In this document: positions 47,425 through 56,157 of the stretch, piece by piece
Numbering within the stretch: the first letter of the stretch is position 1
Layout: every line of letters begins with the position of its first letter
Assembly: GCF_000143685.1 (NCBI RefSeq)
Contig: NC_014328.1
Span: 1,984,001 to 2,048,000 of the forward strand
Length of the DNA stretch: 64,000 bases
DNA from: Clostridium ljungdahlii DSM 13528
Lineage (GTDB): Bacteria; Bacillota; Clostridia; Clostridiales; Clostridiaceae
Reading direction: 5' to 3'
Notes under the pieces: generated by a model
The model's input: the letters and a program-made list of their open reading frames with translations, nothing else
Databases searched by the model: none
What the model was told of the DNA's origin: nothing
Position numbers and translations under genes: made by a program

Positions 47425-47447
47425 TTTTAAGTAACTGCAGTATTTTT
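47412..47447. terminator. Bidirectional terminator overlapping the GH3-family stop
   Basis: AAAAATACTG (47412-47421) and CAGTATTTTT (47438-47447), with inner pairing AGTT/AACT. It lies between convergent genes. Confidence 0.82.
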
Positions 47448-47456
47448 GGTTAAATA

Positions 47457-47953
47457 TTATATTTGACAAATAACAACAACTTTATAAGGCGTTGTTTGAG
47501 CTGGTATACTCTTCGTAGAAGCTCCATAGATACGATTAGATTACGATTTGCAGGATTTTTAGTAAAGTCTTGATCATTTTCCAGAACTATTTCAGTATCT
47601 GGCTCAATGTTTAATTTTAACTTATTGTCACTGCTCACTAAGTTACTATTAAAATAGTCTACATTTACATTTTGGTATTCAACATCTCGTGCTATAACAA
47701 TTGCCCTAAATTGTGGTGGAAAAATAAGAGGAACAGCTGCATTCGCATTATAAAAACCAGTTATTGTATCTCCAACTGACACTGTTACATGATCTACAAA
47801 ATAAGTTGATGGTCCTACAATAAAATTTACCAAATCACCTAGTCTGTTTTCTACAGATATTAATTTATAACATCCTGCGCTTTCTTCACGCTTACTTATG
47901 AAAAAGTCATTAATCATGGTAATCACACCATGGAAAGGTTGAAATTTTTTCAT
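47457..47953 (-). pseudogene. Frameshifted small conserved clostridial protein
   Basis: A product of about 165 residues beginning KKFQPFHGVITMINDFF, with a beta-rich middle (FVDHVTVSVGDTITGFYNANA, PLIFPPQFRAIVIARD) and NPANRNLIV. Near 47525-47530 one base is missing. The alternate frame then reads YGASTKSIPAQTTPYKVVVIC before a stop at 47457, which fits the end of this family better than the annotated run-on to 47450. Homologs are beta-rich; the function is unknown to me, possibly spore surface. The ATG at 47953 is preferred to a GTG at 47968 that overlaps AGGAG. Confidence 0.6.
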
Positions 47954-48002
47954 TGTATATTTCTTCACTCCTATTTAAAAAATCTGTTTATCCCATTATC
48001 CG

Positions 48003-48020
48003 ATGCCAAGAACTCTGTTT
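48003..48020. repeat. Partial copy of the dispersed repeat tail
   Basis: GATGCCAAGAACTCTGTT (48002-48019 region) matches the tail of the unit at 48581-48598 (GATGCTAAGAATTCTGTT) with two differences. Confidence 0.4.
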
Positions 48021-48202
48021 ATATATACTATGCATATTTAAAATATTATGATCATTTCAAAAAAGAAATCTGTAAATTATATGATATTACAAAAACAAAA
48101 TATTATTATATATGATTTCCCAGGGGGAGTGAGAACATCAAATTTATTTCATGTAGAAATTAAGCATAAAAATATTCACAATGTTATGCAAATATATAAA
48201 AA

Positions 48203-48493
48203 TTGCAGTATAATTTTACATTATTTAATAAAAATTGTAATAGAGGTGACGTTGTAGAAACTTTATGCAGTACATGCAGTTTACGTAATGATATAGAAAA
48301 ATATAGCGGCATTAGATGGATTGGACAACCTTCTTACGCGATTAAAAGCACTTCTCAAAATGACTTTTTAGCTTTTGAAACAAATCTAACTAAAGGAATG
48401 ATAATCTATAATCCCCCCATTTATCCGATGACTAGCGGCTCTAATACTCCCCTTTTCCAAGTTTACGTTGCGAGCAGCTATGCCCCTGGATAA
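48203..48493 (+). CDS. Hypothetical protein, start uncertain
   Basis: The frame encodes ETLCSTCSLRNDIEKYSGIR, KGMIIYNPPIYPMTSG and FQVYVASSYAPG. Composition and G+C are gene-like from 48252 on. GAGGTGA (48243-48249) is a good ribosome site, but no ATG/GTG/TTG follows in frame at the right distance; the TTG at 48203 lies before it. A GTT/GTA start or loss of the start codon is possible. No family recognised. Confidence 0.4.
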   Translation: MQYNFTLFNKNCNRGDVVETLCSTCSLRNDIEKYSGIRWIGQPSYAIKSTSQNDFLAFETNLTKGMIIYNPPIYPMTSGSNTPLFQVYVASSYAPG

Positions 48494-48516
48494 CGATTTT
48501 TCCTAAAGGATAACGC

Positions 48517-48545
48517 CTTCTAAGTGCTGAAGCACTAAGAAGCCT
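48517..48545. repeat. Hairpin next to the dispersed repeat
   Basis: CTTCTAAGTGCT and AGCACTAAGAAG form a 12-base stem with one mismatch and a 2-nt loop. It may end the 48203 gene. Confidence 0.55.
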
Positions 48546-48551
48546 GTTAAT

Positions 48552-48595
48552 AAGCATCAGATAGAGTCAAAACTCCATCTGATGCTAAGAATTCT
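48552..48595. repeat. Dispersed palindromic repeat, copy 2
   Basis: AGCATCAGATAGAGT-CAAA-ACTCCATCTGATGCT (48553-48585) is a near-perfect hairpin followed by AAGAATTCTG. Copy 1 is at 32197-32240. Confidence 0.7.
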
Positions 48596-48725
48596 GTTTA
48601 TTAAGTGGAATACACATTATAAAATCCCATTAATATGATATGCAGGAATGAACATACTTCTTCAAATTATGCATATTGTGTTCGATAATTTAATTGATAT
48701 TTAATTGATATTGGGGGGAGATAAA

Positions 48726-50630
48726 TTGAAAAAAATATGTATTTTATTTTGTTTTTTATTTATAACATTTTTTATGGCAGCGCAAGATTCAGCAGCAGCT
48801 CCGTCCAATATCAGATTTGGTGGAATGAACAGATATGAAACTTCGGTAAATGTTTCGAAAAGTAATTTTGAAAAATCAGAGTATGTGGTTTTAGTTTCAG
48901 GAGAAAATTTTCCAGATGCTATTTCTGCAGCACCTCTTGCAAAAAAATATAATGCACCTATTTTAATAACAGAAGGTACTAATTTAAATTCTAATGTAGA
49001 TGAAGAAATTAAAAGATTAGGAGCTAAAAATGTTTTTATAGTAGGCGGTAATGGCGCAGTATCCCAAAATATTGAAGAACAATTAACTGCCCTAAATATT
49101 CAAGTTACACGTATAAGTGGACAGGACAGATATGAAACGAGCACTAAGGTGGCAGAAAATATAGGTACAAGTAATGGAGTAGTACTAGCTTCAGGAGAAA
49201 ATTTCCCAGATGCTTTATCTATAGCTTCTATAGCAGCGGCAAAACAAATGCCAATACTTCTTACACAAAGTAAGATATTGCCTGATAGTGTTAAATATTA
49301 TATAAGTAATAATAGTATTTCTAAAAGTTATGTAGTTGGTGGTACTGATGTAATTAATGCTAATGTTGTTAAAGATTTACCTAATATGAAAAGACTTAGT
49401 GGAATAGATAGATATGAAACAAATTTAAATGTAATAAATGAATTTTTGGAAGATTTTAATTTTAACAATCTATATTTAGCATATGGGGGAGATTTTCCAG
49501 ATGCTTTATGTGCTTCAGCTGCAGCAGCAAAAGATTTTGCACCTATTGTTTTAGTTAGTAAAAGTTATACTAAGGCACAGTCCTTAATCAGATCAAAGAT
49601 AGATTCAATAGCTTCATTAAAGATATTAGGTGGTACATTTGCTATACCAGATACTTTAGTACAATCTATTTTGTATCCAAATAAAACTGTACTAGGATAT
49701 ACTACTTACTATTATGTAGGAGATAGTTCTTCCTATAATTCTATAATAAATCATTCACAGGCAATTGATTCAATTGCTACAGATACTTATATTATGGATA
49801 GTACAGGTAATATAAAAGGTTTAGTACCATATAATCAGGTAAACTATGCAAATGATAACAAAATTAAGACATATGCCATGGTATCAAATAGTTTTAATGC
49901 AGATACAGCAAAAGGTGTACTGGAAAATTCAACAAATAGGCAAAAACTTATAAATAATATATTACAAAGTTTAAAAGCAAACAATTATAAAGGTGTAAAT
50001 ATTGATATAGAGAATGTTTACTATTATGATAGAAATTATTTTACCACATTTATGACCGAACTATATAATACGCTGAATCCACAAGGATTTGAAGTGACAA
50101 TAGCGCTTCCTGCTAAAACAAGTGATAGTATGTGGCAGAGCTGGATTGGAGCTTATGATTATGCTGCACTTGCAAAGGTTTCAGATAAGATTATATTGAT
50201 GACTTATGATGAACATTGGTCTGGCGGAGCACCTGGTGCCATAGCATCTATAGGATGGGTGCAAAATGTAATAAATTATGCAATTACAGTTATTCCTAGA
50301 GATAAAATACTATTGGGATTAGCAGCCTATGCTTATGATTGGCCATCAAATGGAGCAAAAGCAAAATCTTATGGCATAAGTCAAGCATATAATATAGCTT
50401 CACAAAAAGGTGCTCAAGTTAAATGGGATTCTGCAGCTAAAAGTCCATACTTCAATTATACTGATAGTTTAGGTGTATATCATACTGTATATTTTGAAAA
50501 TAGTACAAGCATTTCATATAAGCTAGACATTGTAAATAATTATGATTTAGGTGGAGTTTCTATATGGAGATTAGGATTGGAAAACTCTGATTACTGGGAA
50601 ACTATTAGTAACAAATTTAACAGATACTAA
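48726..50630 (+). CDS. CWB2 surface protein fused to a GH18 (SleL/YaaH-type) domain
   Basis: 634 residues: signal peptide, three CWB2 repeats (RFGGMNRYETS, RISGQDRYETS, RLSGIDRYETN; residues about 30-315) and a GH18 barrel (about 325-634). The barrel carries YKGVNIDIENVYYYD at the catalytic site, where the Glu is the acid, and ILMTYDEHWSGG, GGVSIWRLGLE near the end. GH18 domains of this type cleave peptidoglycan N-acetylglucosamine bonds in spore cortex or wall. The TTG at 48726 after GGGGGGAG is preferred to the start at 48705, which overlaps it. Confidence 0.9.
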   Translation: MKKICILFCFLFITFFMAAQDSAAAPSNIRFGGMNRYETSVNVSKSNFEKSEYVVLVSGENFPDAISAAPLAKKYNAPILITEGTNLNSNVDEEIKRLGAKNVFIVGGNGAVSQNIEEQLTALNIQVTRISGQDRYETSTKVAENIGTSNGVVLASGENFPDALSIASIAAAKQMPILLTQSKILPDSVKYYISNNSISKSYVVGGTDVINANVVKDLPNMKRLSGIDRYETNLNVINEFLEDFNFNNLYLAYGGDFPDALCASAAAAKDFAPIVLVSKSYTKAQSLIRSKIDSIASLKILGGTFAIPDTLVQSILYPNKTVLGYTTYYYVGDSSSYNSIINHSQAIDSIATDTYIMDSTGNIKGLVPYNQVNYANDNKIKTYAMVSNSFNADTAKGVLENSTNRQKLINNILQSLKANNYKGVNIDIENVYYYDRNYFTTFMTELYNTLNPQGFEVTIALPAKTSDSMWQSWIGAYDYAALAKVSDKIILMTYDEHWSGGAPGAIASIGWVQNVINYAITVIPRDKILLGLAAYAYDWPSNGAKAKSYGISQAYNIASQKGAQVKWDSAAKSPYFNYTDSLGVYHTVYFENSTSISYKLDIVNNYDLGGVSIWRLGLENSDYWETISNKFNRY

Positions 50631-50813
50631 GTAAACTTTCTATTTGTTAAAATAATCGTCTATTTACATGATTTGAGGGCAAAAATGAAGGCAGTGTACC
50701 ATAATTGTGCTGGGCACAAGAGTATTGTTTTTAAATATTGTAAATTGATTATTAGGGATACCTGTAACACTGAACAGTACAGTATGTGTATATTAAATTT
50801 GTTTATATGAAAA

Positions 50814-50835
50814 AACTCAAGGTTGCCCTTGAGTT
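50814..50835 (-). terminator. Terminator of the DUF4489-like gene
   Basis: AACTCAAGG and CCTTGAGTT (50814-50822, 50827-50835). The minus strand continues TTTTTTCATA. Confidence 0.85.
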
Positions 50836-50849
50836 ATATAGTAATTTTA

Positions 50850-51395
50850 TTAGCAGCATGACTCTGATCCAGATGTAACTATTGCTCCTAGCATAGCATT
50901 GTTTATAGAAAGCGTTCCAACGGTAACTGCACTAGTAACAGTTGCCACTACGGTATACGTACAGCAATCGTTAAAGCAGCTGCAGTCGCAATCGCAAACG
51001 AAGAAGGAAAATGTTTGACTAGAAAGTAATGCTACTAAGTTAAAAGTGTAAGCTGGTCCAACAGGAGTAGGTGTAATTTGATTCCTGCATTGTTTAAACA
51101 CTTGGAAATTTATAGTACCAGTAAATGCCACGGCTGCAACAAGGTTACTGGCAAATTCAAGCTTAATACATGGATTATCGAATTTGCAACCATTTATTGT
51201 TAAGGAAGTAAGAGTAAAGGCTGTTCCTAAAACTGTGGCAGCTGGTATTGTAATTGAATTAGGGCAGCTGCATTTTATAATGGTAGCACCTATTTTTTTG
51301 CTTTTACAAGGATCAAAGTGATGCTTACAAGGATCAAAATCCTCTTTGCAAGGGTTGCAATCGTCTTTATAATAATATCTTGACATAGAATTCAT
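50850..51395 (-). CDS. DUF4489-like Cys-rich presumed spore-surface protein
   Basis: 181 residues. The N-terminus is Cys/His/Asp-rich with repeated DPCK units (DCNPCKEDFDPCKHHFDPCK). Then come CSCPNSITIPAATVLGTAFT, CIKLEFASNL, FTGTINFQVFKQCRNQ and a C-terminal CDCDCSCFNDCC, the DUF4489 pattern. A sigma-K-type promoter lies upstream (51489-51515), which supports late mother-cell expression and a place in the coat or exosporium. ATG 51395 follows AAGGAGG; the longer frame start at 51467 has no site and lies nearer the promoter. Confidence 0.82.
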   Translation of the reverse strand: MNSMSRYYYKDDCNPCKEDFDPCKHHFDPCKSKKIGATIIKCSCPNSITIPAATVLGTAFTLTSLTINGCKFDNPCIKLEFASNLVAAVAFTGTINFQVFKQCRNQITPTPVGPAYTFNLVALLSSQTFSFFVCDCDCSCFNDCCTYTVVATVTSAVTVGTLSINNAMLGAIVTSGSESCC

Positions 51396-51488
51396 GGATA
51401 AAATCCTCCTTTTTATATTAAAAAATGAAATAAGTTGATTAAAAATAACATCAAAATATATTGGCAATCTTGCTATTATCTTCTACTA

Positions 51489-51515
51489 TAATATATGATT
51501 TCATTAAAAAATGGT
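51489..51515 (-). promoter_or_regulatory. Sigma-K-type promoter of the DUF4489-like gene
   Basis: Minus strand AC (51515-51514), 16 nt, CATATATTA (51497-51489), matching AC-N16-CATAnnnTA. Confidence 0.7.
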
Positions 51516-51570
51516 GATGATAGTTTTTGCAATTTATTTGTTTTATGATAGTGTTATTCTATCATTTTTA

Positions 51571-52353
51571 TTATTCCATATGATTTTTGTCGAAATCATC
51601 ATTTGAAACTTCTTTGTTATAATAGGAAAATAGCGGTTCTAAATTTTGCTCAGGATAGAATTTTGGAACAGGAGATTTTTCGAATATTTCACGTGGGTTT
51701 TCTTTAGCATTTTCTCCAGAAGCTTCTTTTGGAATCACGGTGTAACTGTAAGCTGGTATAAGAAGCTGTACAACAAATTCACTTTTTACAACAATATAAT
51801 ATCCTAAGGTTATATCAAGTACGTAATTACCATCGTTATCTTTGATAAGTTCACCGTCTAATGCATTTGCAACCATTTCCAAATTAATAATATTGGAATC
51901 CTGATCTTTGGTTTTTATGCTGCTATAAGCTTCAGAAACTGGATCAGGACAATATAAGCTTTCTATATAATCTGTTCTATTAATTTCATAAAATTCACTC
52001 TTATTCACACCATTAATATCTACGTAATCGGCGTAAAATGAAATTATATAAGAAAGAATTATTTTTTTAAAACCTTCTTTCTTTTTTAGAGGAATTTTAT
52101 CTATAGAAATTAATTTTATATTAAAATCTCTGGAGTCTATATATCTTTTTGGATTCACAATGATATTGCTCCTTAATTCACAATCTGTTTTATCTGTATC
52201 TGGTCCTTCACTGTATACAAGACATTTTTTGATTAAGCATTGATCAAATATTTTTGGAACTTCGATACAAACAAGTTCGGAAGGATCAGGTAATTGTCCT
52301 TGTTTGTTTACAAGACCAGGTCGTGGCTCAAATTTATTAAAATTAATGGACAT
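51571..52353 (-). CDS. Presumed coat/exosporium protein, paralog of 54264-55082
   Basis: 260 residues starting SINFNKFEPRPGLVNKQGQL, then DPSELVCIEVPKIFDQCLIKKCL, a central beta-rich part with SYIISFYADYVDINGVNKSE and DITLGYYIVVKSEFVVQLLI, and KSPVPKFYPEQNLEPLF near the end. The architecture is SPOCS/DUF3794-like, but this family name is tentative. No signal peptide. The sigma-K-type promoter and AGGAGGA before the ATG argue for late sporulation expression. The close paralog has 272 residues. Confidence 0.75.
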   Translation of the reverse strand: MSINFNKFEPRPGLVNKQGQLPDPSELVCIEVPKIFDQCLIKKCLVYSEGPDTDKTDCELRSNIIVNPKRYIDSRDFNIKLISIDKIPLKKKEGFKKIILSYIISFYADYVDINGVNKSEFYEINRTDYIESLYCPDPVSEAYSSIKTKDQDSNIINLEMVANALDGELIKDNDGNYVLDITLGYYIVVKSEFVVQLLIPAYSYTVIPKEASGENAKENPREIFEKSPVPKFYPEQNLEPLFSYYNKEVSNDDFDKNHME

Positions 52354-52408
52354 AAATTATCCTCCTTTTAAATATTAATATAATAGAAAAATATATAATT
52401 ATCACTTA

Positions 52409-52435
52409 TATATTATGTTTTATTGACATAATTGT
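52409..52435 (-). promoter_or_regulatory. Sigma-K-type promoter of the 51571-52353 gene
   Basis: Minus strand AC (52435-52434), 16 nt, CATAATATA (52417-52409). Confidence 0.72.
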
Positions 52436-52478
52436 GATTTAATAAATTTTTTTATGGAAATAAAAGAGGTGAAATAAT

Positions 52479-53939
52479 ATGGGAAATAGTTATCCGTGGG
52501 TATTTATTGGCAGTAATAATAATATGTGGAAAGTTTATTTAAATAGTTCAAGTGAGTTGATGTATAAAATAATATATGAGAATGGAAAATGGACAGAGGA
52601 AAAACTTATTGATACTAATGTAGTTGAGTTTTCTATATGCATACAAGACCAAACTATCCATATAGTATATGCAAATAAAAAATGTGAATTGAGATATTGT
52701 ACTAGAAAAGATGAAAAGTGGTTTGGAGAAAAAATTTGTGATATACAAAAAAATGATTTTGAAATTCAGACTTTAAAAGCTTTGATTTCACAGGATAAAA
52801 TGCATATATTCTATTTGCTTAAATCAAAGGGCAGTAGTAACCGTGGAATTTTAAAACATTGCATATGGGATGGAAAAAAAGTAAAGCAGTATAATATACA
52901 ATATATTGTTTTGTCAGATAGAATTAAGACATATTATCAAGTTTATGCTGAAAAAAAAAATTTAATCAAAATTTTTTTTGTTTCAAATAACAAAGATGAA
53001 CTTTCTCTTGGTTATTCTGAATATAAGGAAGGACTATGGACAGATTCAAAGAGACTTTATGGAATTCATGGCAGTAATGTAACATTTAAAGTTTTAAAAA
53101 CTCACTATACTATAAATATAATCAATAAGATGAAAGAGAATTTTACATATTCATTGGAGCATGTATGTATTGAAGAAGATACTATGAATATGAAAAATTA
53201 TAAAATCTATGCAGGAAAAGAGGAACCTGTTGAACCAATTATATTTTCGGTAGAGGATACTTTATTTACTTCTTGGCTTAAAGAAGATAATGTATTTTGT
53301 TCAAAATATAATCTAGATAAGTGGGAAACGCCTATTGAAATTAATAAAGATTTAAAGGAATCAATTAATGCATATGTTTTTTTAGACAACAAAAAGTTAA
53401 ATGATGCTTATATAGTATATGGGATAGAAAATACCAGTTTAAAAATTATTTCCTTTGAACAAATTTCAAAAAATACAGTTAAAGCATTAAGCAAAGAAAA
53501 ATCTGATATGTCTAATTATGATGAATATGTTGAGAGACTAAAACAAAAATCAAAAACCATATATTATGAAAACAATATTCTTAAAGAAAAAATAAATTTT
53601 TTAAATAAGGAAATAAAACAAAAAAAACTTAATATAAATGAATATGAAAATAGGCTTATTAAAATTGGTGGAGAAAAAAAGGTACTGAAAGAAAATTATG
53701 ATTTTTTTATACAGGTAAAAGAAAATATACAAAAAGAACTTGAAAATACAAAAAATCAATTGGAAAATTATAAACTATTTATTAATAAGTTACAAGGTAA
53801 TTTGGACAAGAAAGAAAGGAACAATAATAGATTGAAACAAGAAATTACTTATTTAATGAAAGAAAATTTAAAAGTAAAACAGGAATTGAAATTTGAAAAA
53901 AATAAATCTATTGTAGATAAGTTATTTAAAAAGAAATAA
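52479..53939 (+). CDS. Propeller-like repeat protein with C-terminal coiled coil
   Basis: 486 residues. Residues 1-330 consist of repeated short beta units (YENGKWTEEKL, KDEKWFGEKI, YKEGLWTDSKRL, YNLDKWETPIEI), an asparagine/tryptophan-box pattern like sialidase-type propellers. Residues 345-480 are a long Lys/Glu-rich coiled coil ending in basic residues. No signal sequence. It lies divergently between the two paralogous coat-like genes, so a structural role in the spore surface is likely but unproved. ATG after AGAGGTGA. Confidence 0.72.
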   Translation: MGNSYPWVFIGSNNNMWKVYLNSSSELMYKIIYENGKWTEEKLIDTNVVEFSICIQDQTIHIVYANKKCELRYCTRKDEKWFGEKICDIQKNDFEIQTLKALISQDKMHIFYLLKSKGSSNRGILKHCIWDGKKVKQYNIQYIVLSDRIKTYYQVYAEKKNLIKIFFVSNNKDELSLGYSEYKEGLWTDSKRLYGIHGSNVTFKVLKTHYTINIINKMKENFTYSLEHVCIEEDTMNMKNYKIYAGKEEPVEPIIFSVEDTLFTSWLKEDNVFCSKYNLDKWETPIEINKDLKESINAYVFLDNKKLNDAYIVYGIENTSLKIISFEQISKNTVKALSKEKSDMSNYDEYVERLKQKSKTIYYENNILKEKINFLNKEIKQKKLNINEYENRLIKIGGEKKVLKENYDFFIQVKENIQKELENTKNQLENYKLFINKLQGNLDKKERNNNRLKQEITYLMKENLKVKQELKFEKNKSIVDKLFKKK

Positions 53940-53945
53940 TAAAAT

Positions 53946-53984
53946 AATCCACCTAGAGTTTAAGGTCCTAGGTGGATTTTTTAG
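53946..53984 (+). terminator. Terminator after the propeller/coiled-coil gene
   Basis: AATCCACCTAG (53946-53956) and CTAGGTGGATT (53968-53978), then TTTTTAG. Confidence 0.9.
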
Positions 53985-54263
53985 TAAGGCATAATATCTG
54001 TAATCCCATCTTTATTTAAATGCCGTTTGACACTGTGGTGATAAATATGATTTTTTATATTAGTTTGAGTGTATCTAATCATAAGGATAAAAAATGCTCT
54101 CTTGGAAAATTACATGGTAAGTTTAATTTTAAAAATAATTTACACATGATCCATAATGATTGTTTTTACTCTATTATGAATATTATAATAAGTAAAGTTA
54201 AAATTTAACGTTATTTTGAAGTAAGCTTTTATCCATAAGTTTACTTGTACACTAGATTTTCAA
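53985..54263. other. Intergenic stretch without a supported gene
   Basis: A 62-codon open frame (54020-54208) lacks a ribosome site and family. A weak hairpin (AAGTAAGCTT with AAGTTTACTT, about 54222-54249) may end the minus-strand gene. Confidence 0.45.
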
Positions 54264-55082
54264 TCATTCCATAGGGTCATTCTCTCCATAATCACATCCA
54301 TTCATTTCATCGTCATTTGCTTCGTCTTCACCTTCATCAGATTCTGGGAATAGAGGCTCTAAGTTTTGATTTGGATAAAATTTAGGTACAGGAGATTTAT
54401 TAAATCTATTACAGATATTTTCTTCTGGTTCAGGCTGACAAGGTTCTTTAGGTATTGGGCAATAATCATAAGCGGGTATTAAAAGTTGAACTATTATTTG
54501 GCATTTGACTACTATATAATAACCTAAAGTGATATCTAAAAATTTGTTATCATCACATTTAGTTATCTCTCCATGAAGTGCATCTGCTACCATTTCAAGT
54601 TTTATCATACTTGTATCACAATCTTCTAATCCTTTAGAATGCATTCTACTGCTTGACATTTTAGCAACAGAATCAGGACAATAAAAATTCCAAATTACAT
54701 CTTCCCTGTTAATTTCAAAAAATTCACTTTTGTTTACTGCATTGCAATCAACATAATCAGCATAAAATGATATCACATAACATATTACTAGTTTTTTATA
54801 ATCTTTCTTTCTTGGTATAGGTATTTTTTCTACAGATTTTAATGAAATTTTGAAATCTCTACATCCTAAAAATATTTTAGGATTTTCTAAAGGATTACTC
54901 CTTAATTCACAATCTGTAGTATTTGTGTCAGGTCCTTCACAGTAGGATAGACATTTTTTAATCAAACATTGGTCAAAAACCTTAGGTACCTCGACACAGA
55001 CTAATTCTGATGGATCTGGTAGGCATCCTTGCTTATTTACACGTCCGGGACGTGGTACGAATTTATTAAAGCTTATTGACAT
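54264..55082 (-). CDS. Presumed coat/exosporium protein, Cys-richer paralog of 51571-52353
   Basis: 272 residues. It matches the 51571 protein over its length: SISFNKFVPRPGRVNKQGCL, DPSELVCVEVPKVFDQCLIKKCL, SFYADYVDCNAVNKSEFFEI, KSPVPKFYPNQNLEPLF. It has about eleven more-or-less scattered Cys that the other copy partly lacks, and an acidic tail (ESDEGEDEANDDEMNG). A sigma-K-type promoter and AGGAGGAA precede the ATG. It could cross-link through disulfides in the coat or exosporium. Confidence 0.75.
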   Translation of the reverse strand: MSISFNKFVPRPGRVNKQGCLPDPSELVCVEVPKVFDQCLIKKCLSYCEGPDTNTTDCELRSNPLENPKIFLGCRDFKISLKSVEKIPIPRKKDYKKLVICYVISFYADYVDCNAVNKSEFFEINREDVIWNFYCPDSVAKMSSSRMHSKGLEDCDTSMIKLEMVADALHGEITKCDDNKFLDITLGYYIVVKCQIIVQLLIPAYDYCPIPKEPCQPEPEENICNRFNKSPVPKFYPNQNLEPLFPESDEGEDEANDDEMNGCDYGENDPME

Positions 55083-55121
55083 AACCTTCCTCCTTTTAAA
55101 AAGTATACAATATTTACATTA

Positions 55122-55148
55122 TATATTATGCTTGAAAATTATAGTTGT
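55122..55148 (-). promoter_or_regulatory. Sigma-K-type promoter of the 54264-55082 gene
   Basis: Minus strand AC (55148-55147), 16 nt, CATAATATA (55130-55122), the same layout as the paralog's promoter. Confidence 0.72.
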
Positions 55149-55233
55149 GATTTTTTATATTATACTATAGTTAAGAAAATTTCATAACATATATTTACAG
55201 TAAAAGAATTTATATTTTTATTTAATAAGTGTA

Positions 55234-55259
55234 ACTTTTAGAAATTTTAGAATAGTATA
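55234..55259 (+). promoter_or_regulatory. Sigma-K-like promoter of the 55318 gene
   Basis: AC (55234-55235), 15 nt, AATAGTATA (55251-55259). One base shorter spacing and C to A in the -10, so it is weaker than the others. Confidence 0.45.
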
Positions 55260-55317
55260 ATATCAGGATATAAATTATTGTAGTAATATCCTAAACTTTT
55301 AAGAAGGAGATAATAAA

Positions 55318-56109
55318 ATGGATAATGCTAATTTTTGTCCTGAACCTACTTGTAGTGCTAGAGTTATAAGTGCAGATACACTATCAGGTGCTAATAATTA
55401 TCCTTTACCAAGAGGAGCATACAAGGTTCCAAAGGTTCTTGCAGAATTTGTAGTTCAATTGGATTCAGAATCAAAAATCAGACTCAATGAGCCTGCTTAT
55501 GAAATAAAAAGAATAGAAAAACAAATATTTTTAACTGAATGCAGATATATCGCTCCAACAGATAAAGTTTTTATTCAAGGCTATATAAGAAAAAATATAG
55601 AATATGCTGCAAAAGAATGCATAACTCGTTCTGGGATAAGTGGAGCTATTAGGGATACTACCGTTCATATTCCAATTAAAGCATACACTCAAGTAAATTT
55701 CACTAATTTACCAAGAGTTTTTCCAAATCTTCCTCCAGTAGTAGCTAGATATTTTGATGCAAAAAGAAAAGGAAAAAATATAAGAGAAGCAGACAGGGGA
55801 AATATTGAAATTTTTAATGAGCCTGTTTTTTGTGAACTTGAATGGTCTGCAATTTTTGATGCAGATATTGACGATAAGGGCATGCCAATTGAAGGATTTA
55901 GGAATGAAGAAGAATTTCAAGAGTTTACTGATAAGTCAGTAGTATATCTATGCTTAAAATTATTGCAAAAGCAGCAAGTTTGGTCTTTAGATGATAAAAC
56001 TGGCAAGTGCTGTGGTAGAAATGATATTAAAAAATCAACTAGAAGTGATGATATGCCATTAAAATCTAATTGGAATTTTTCCATTAATGATTTTATTCAA
56101 AGAAAATAG
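55318..56109 (+). CDS. CsxC/DUF3794-like exosporium-type protein
   Basis: 263 residues. VPKVLAEFVVQLDSESKIRL, EPAYEIKRIEKQIFLTECRY and KVFIQGYIRKNIEYAAKEC match the pattern of CsxC-family proteins of the C. sporogenes exosporium and of SPOCS/DUF3794 domains (here about residues 35-130). A C-terminal Cys pair is present (GKCCGRN). No signal peptide. ATG after AAGAAGGAG; sigma-K-like promoter upstream. A related gene follows 102 nt downstream. Confidence 0.72.
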   Translation: MDNANFCPEPTCSARVISADTLSGANNYPLPRGAYKVPKVLAEFVVQLDSESKIRLNEPAYEIKRIEKQIFLTECRYIAPTDKVFIQGYIRKNIEYAAKECITRSGISGAIRDTTVHIPIKAYTQVNFTNLPRVFPNLPPVVARYFDAKRKGKNIREADRGNIEIFNEPVFCELEWSAIFDADIDDKGMPIEGFRNEEEFQEFTDKSVVYLCLKLLQKQQVWSLDDKTGKCCGRNDIKKSTRSDDMPLKSNWNFSINDFIQRK

Positions 56110-56120
56110 TAATTATTTAT

Positions 56121-56151
56121 AAAGGGGCTGGTTATTTATAACCAGTCCTTT
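56121..56151 (+). terminator. Hairpin between the two CsxC-like genes
   Basis: AAAGGGGCTGGTTA pairs with TAACCAGTCCTTT. Only a short T-run. It separates the first gene from the next promoter at 56158. Confidence 0.65.
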
Positions 56152-56157
56152 AAGTCA

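Noticed and set aside
47930..48257. Two plus-strand open frames of 61-69 codons
   Set aside because: They run antisense to, or overlap, the upstream region of the 47953 gene, have no ribosome site, and read like translated AT-rich spacer.
32197..48598. CRISPR-like interpretation of the dispersed palindromes
   Set aside because: Copies are 16 kb apart with no spacer array and no cas gene.
54020..54208. 62-codon open frame between a terminator and a coat-like gene
   Set aside because: No ribosome binding site, no family, and Ile/Asn-rich sequence as expected for random AT-rich DNA.
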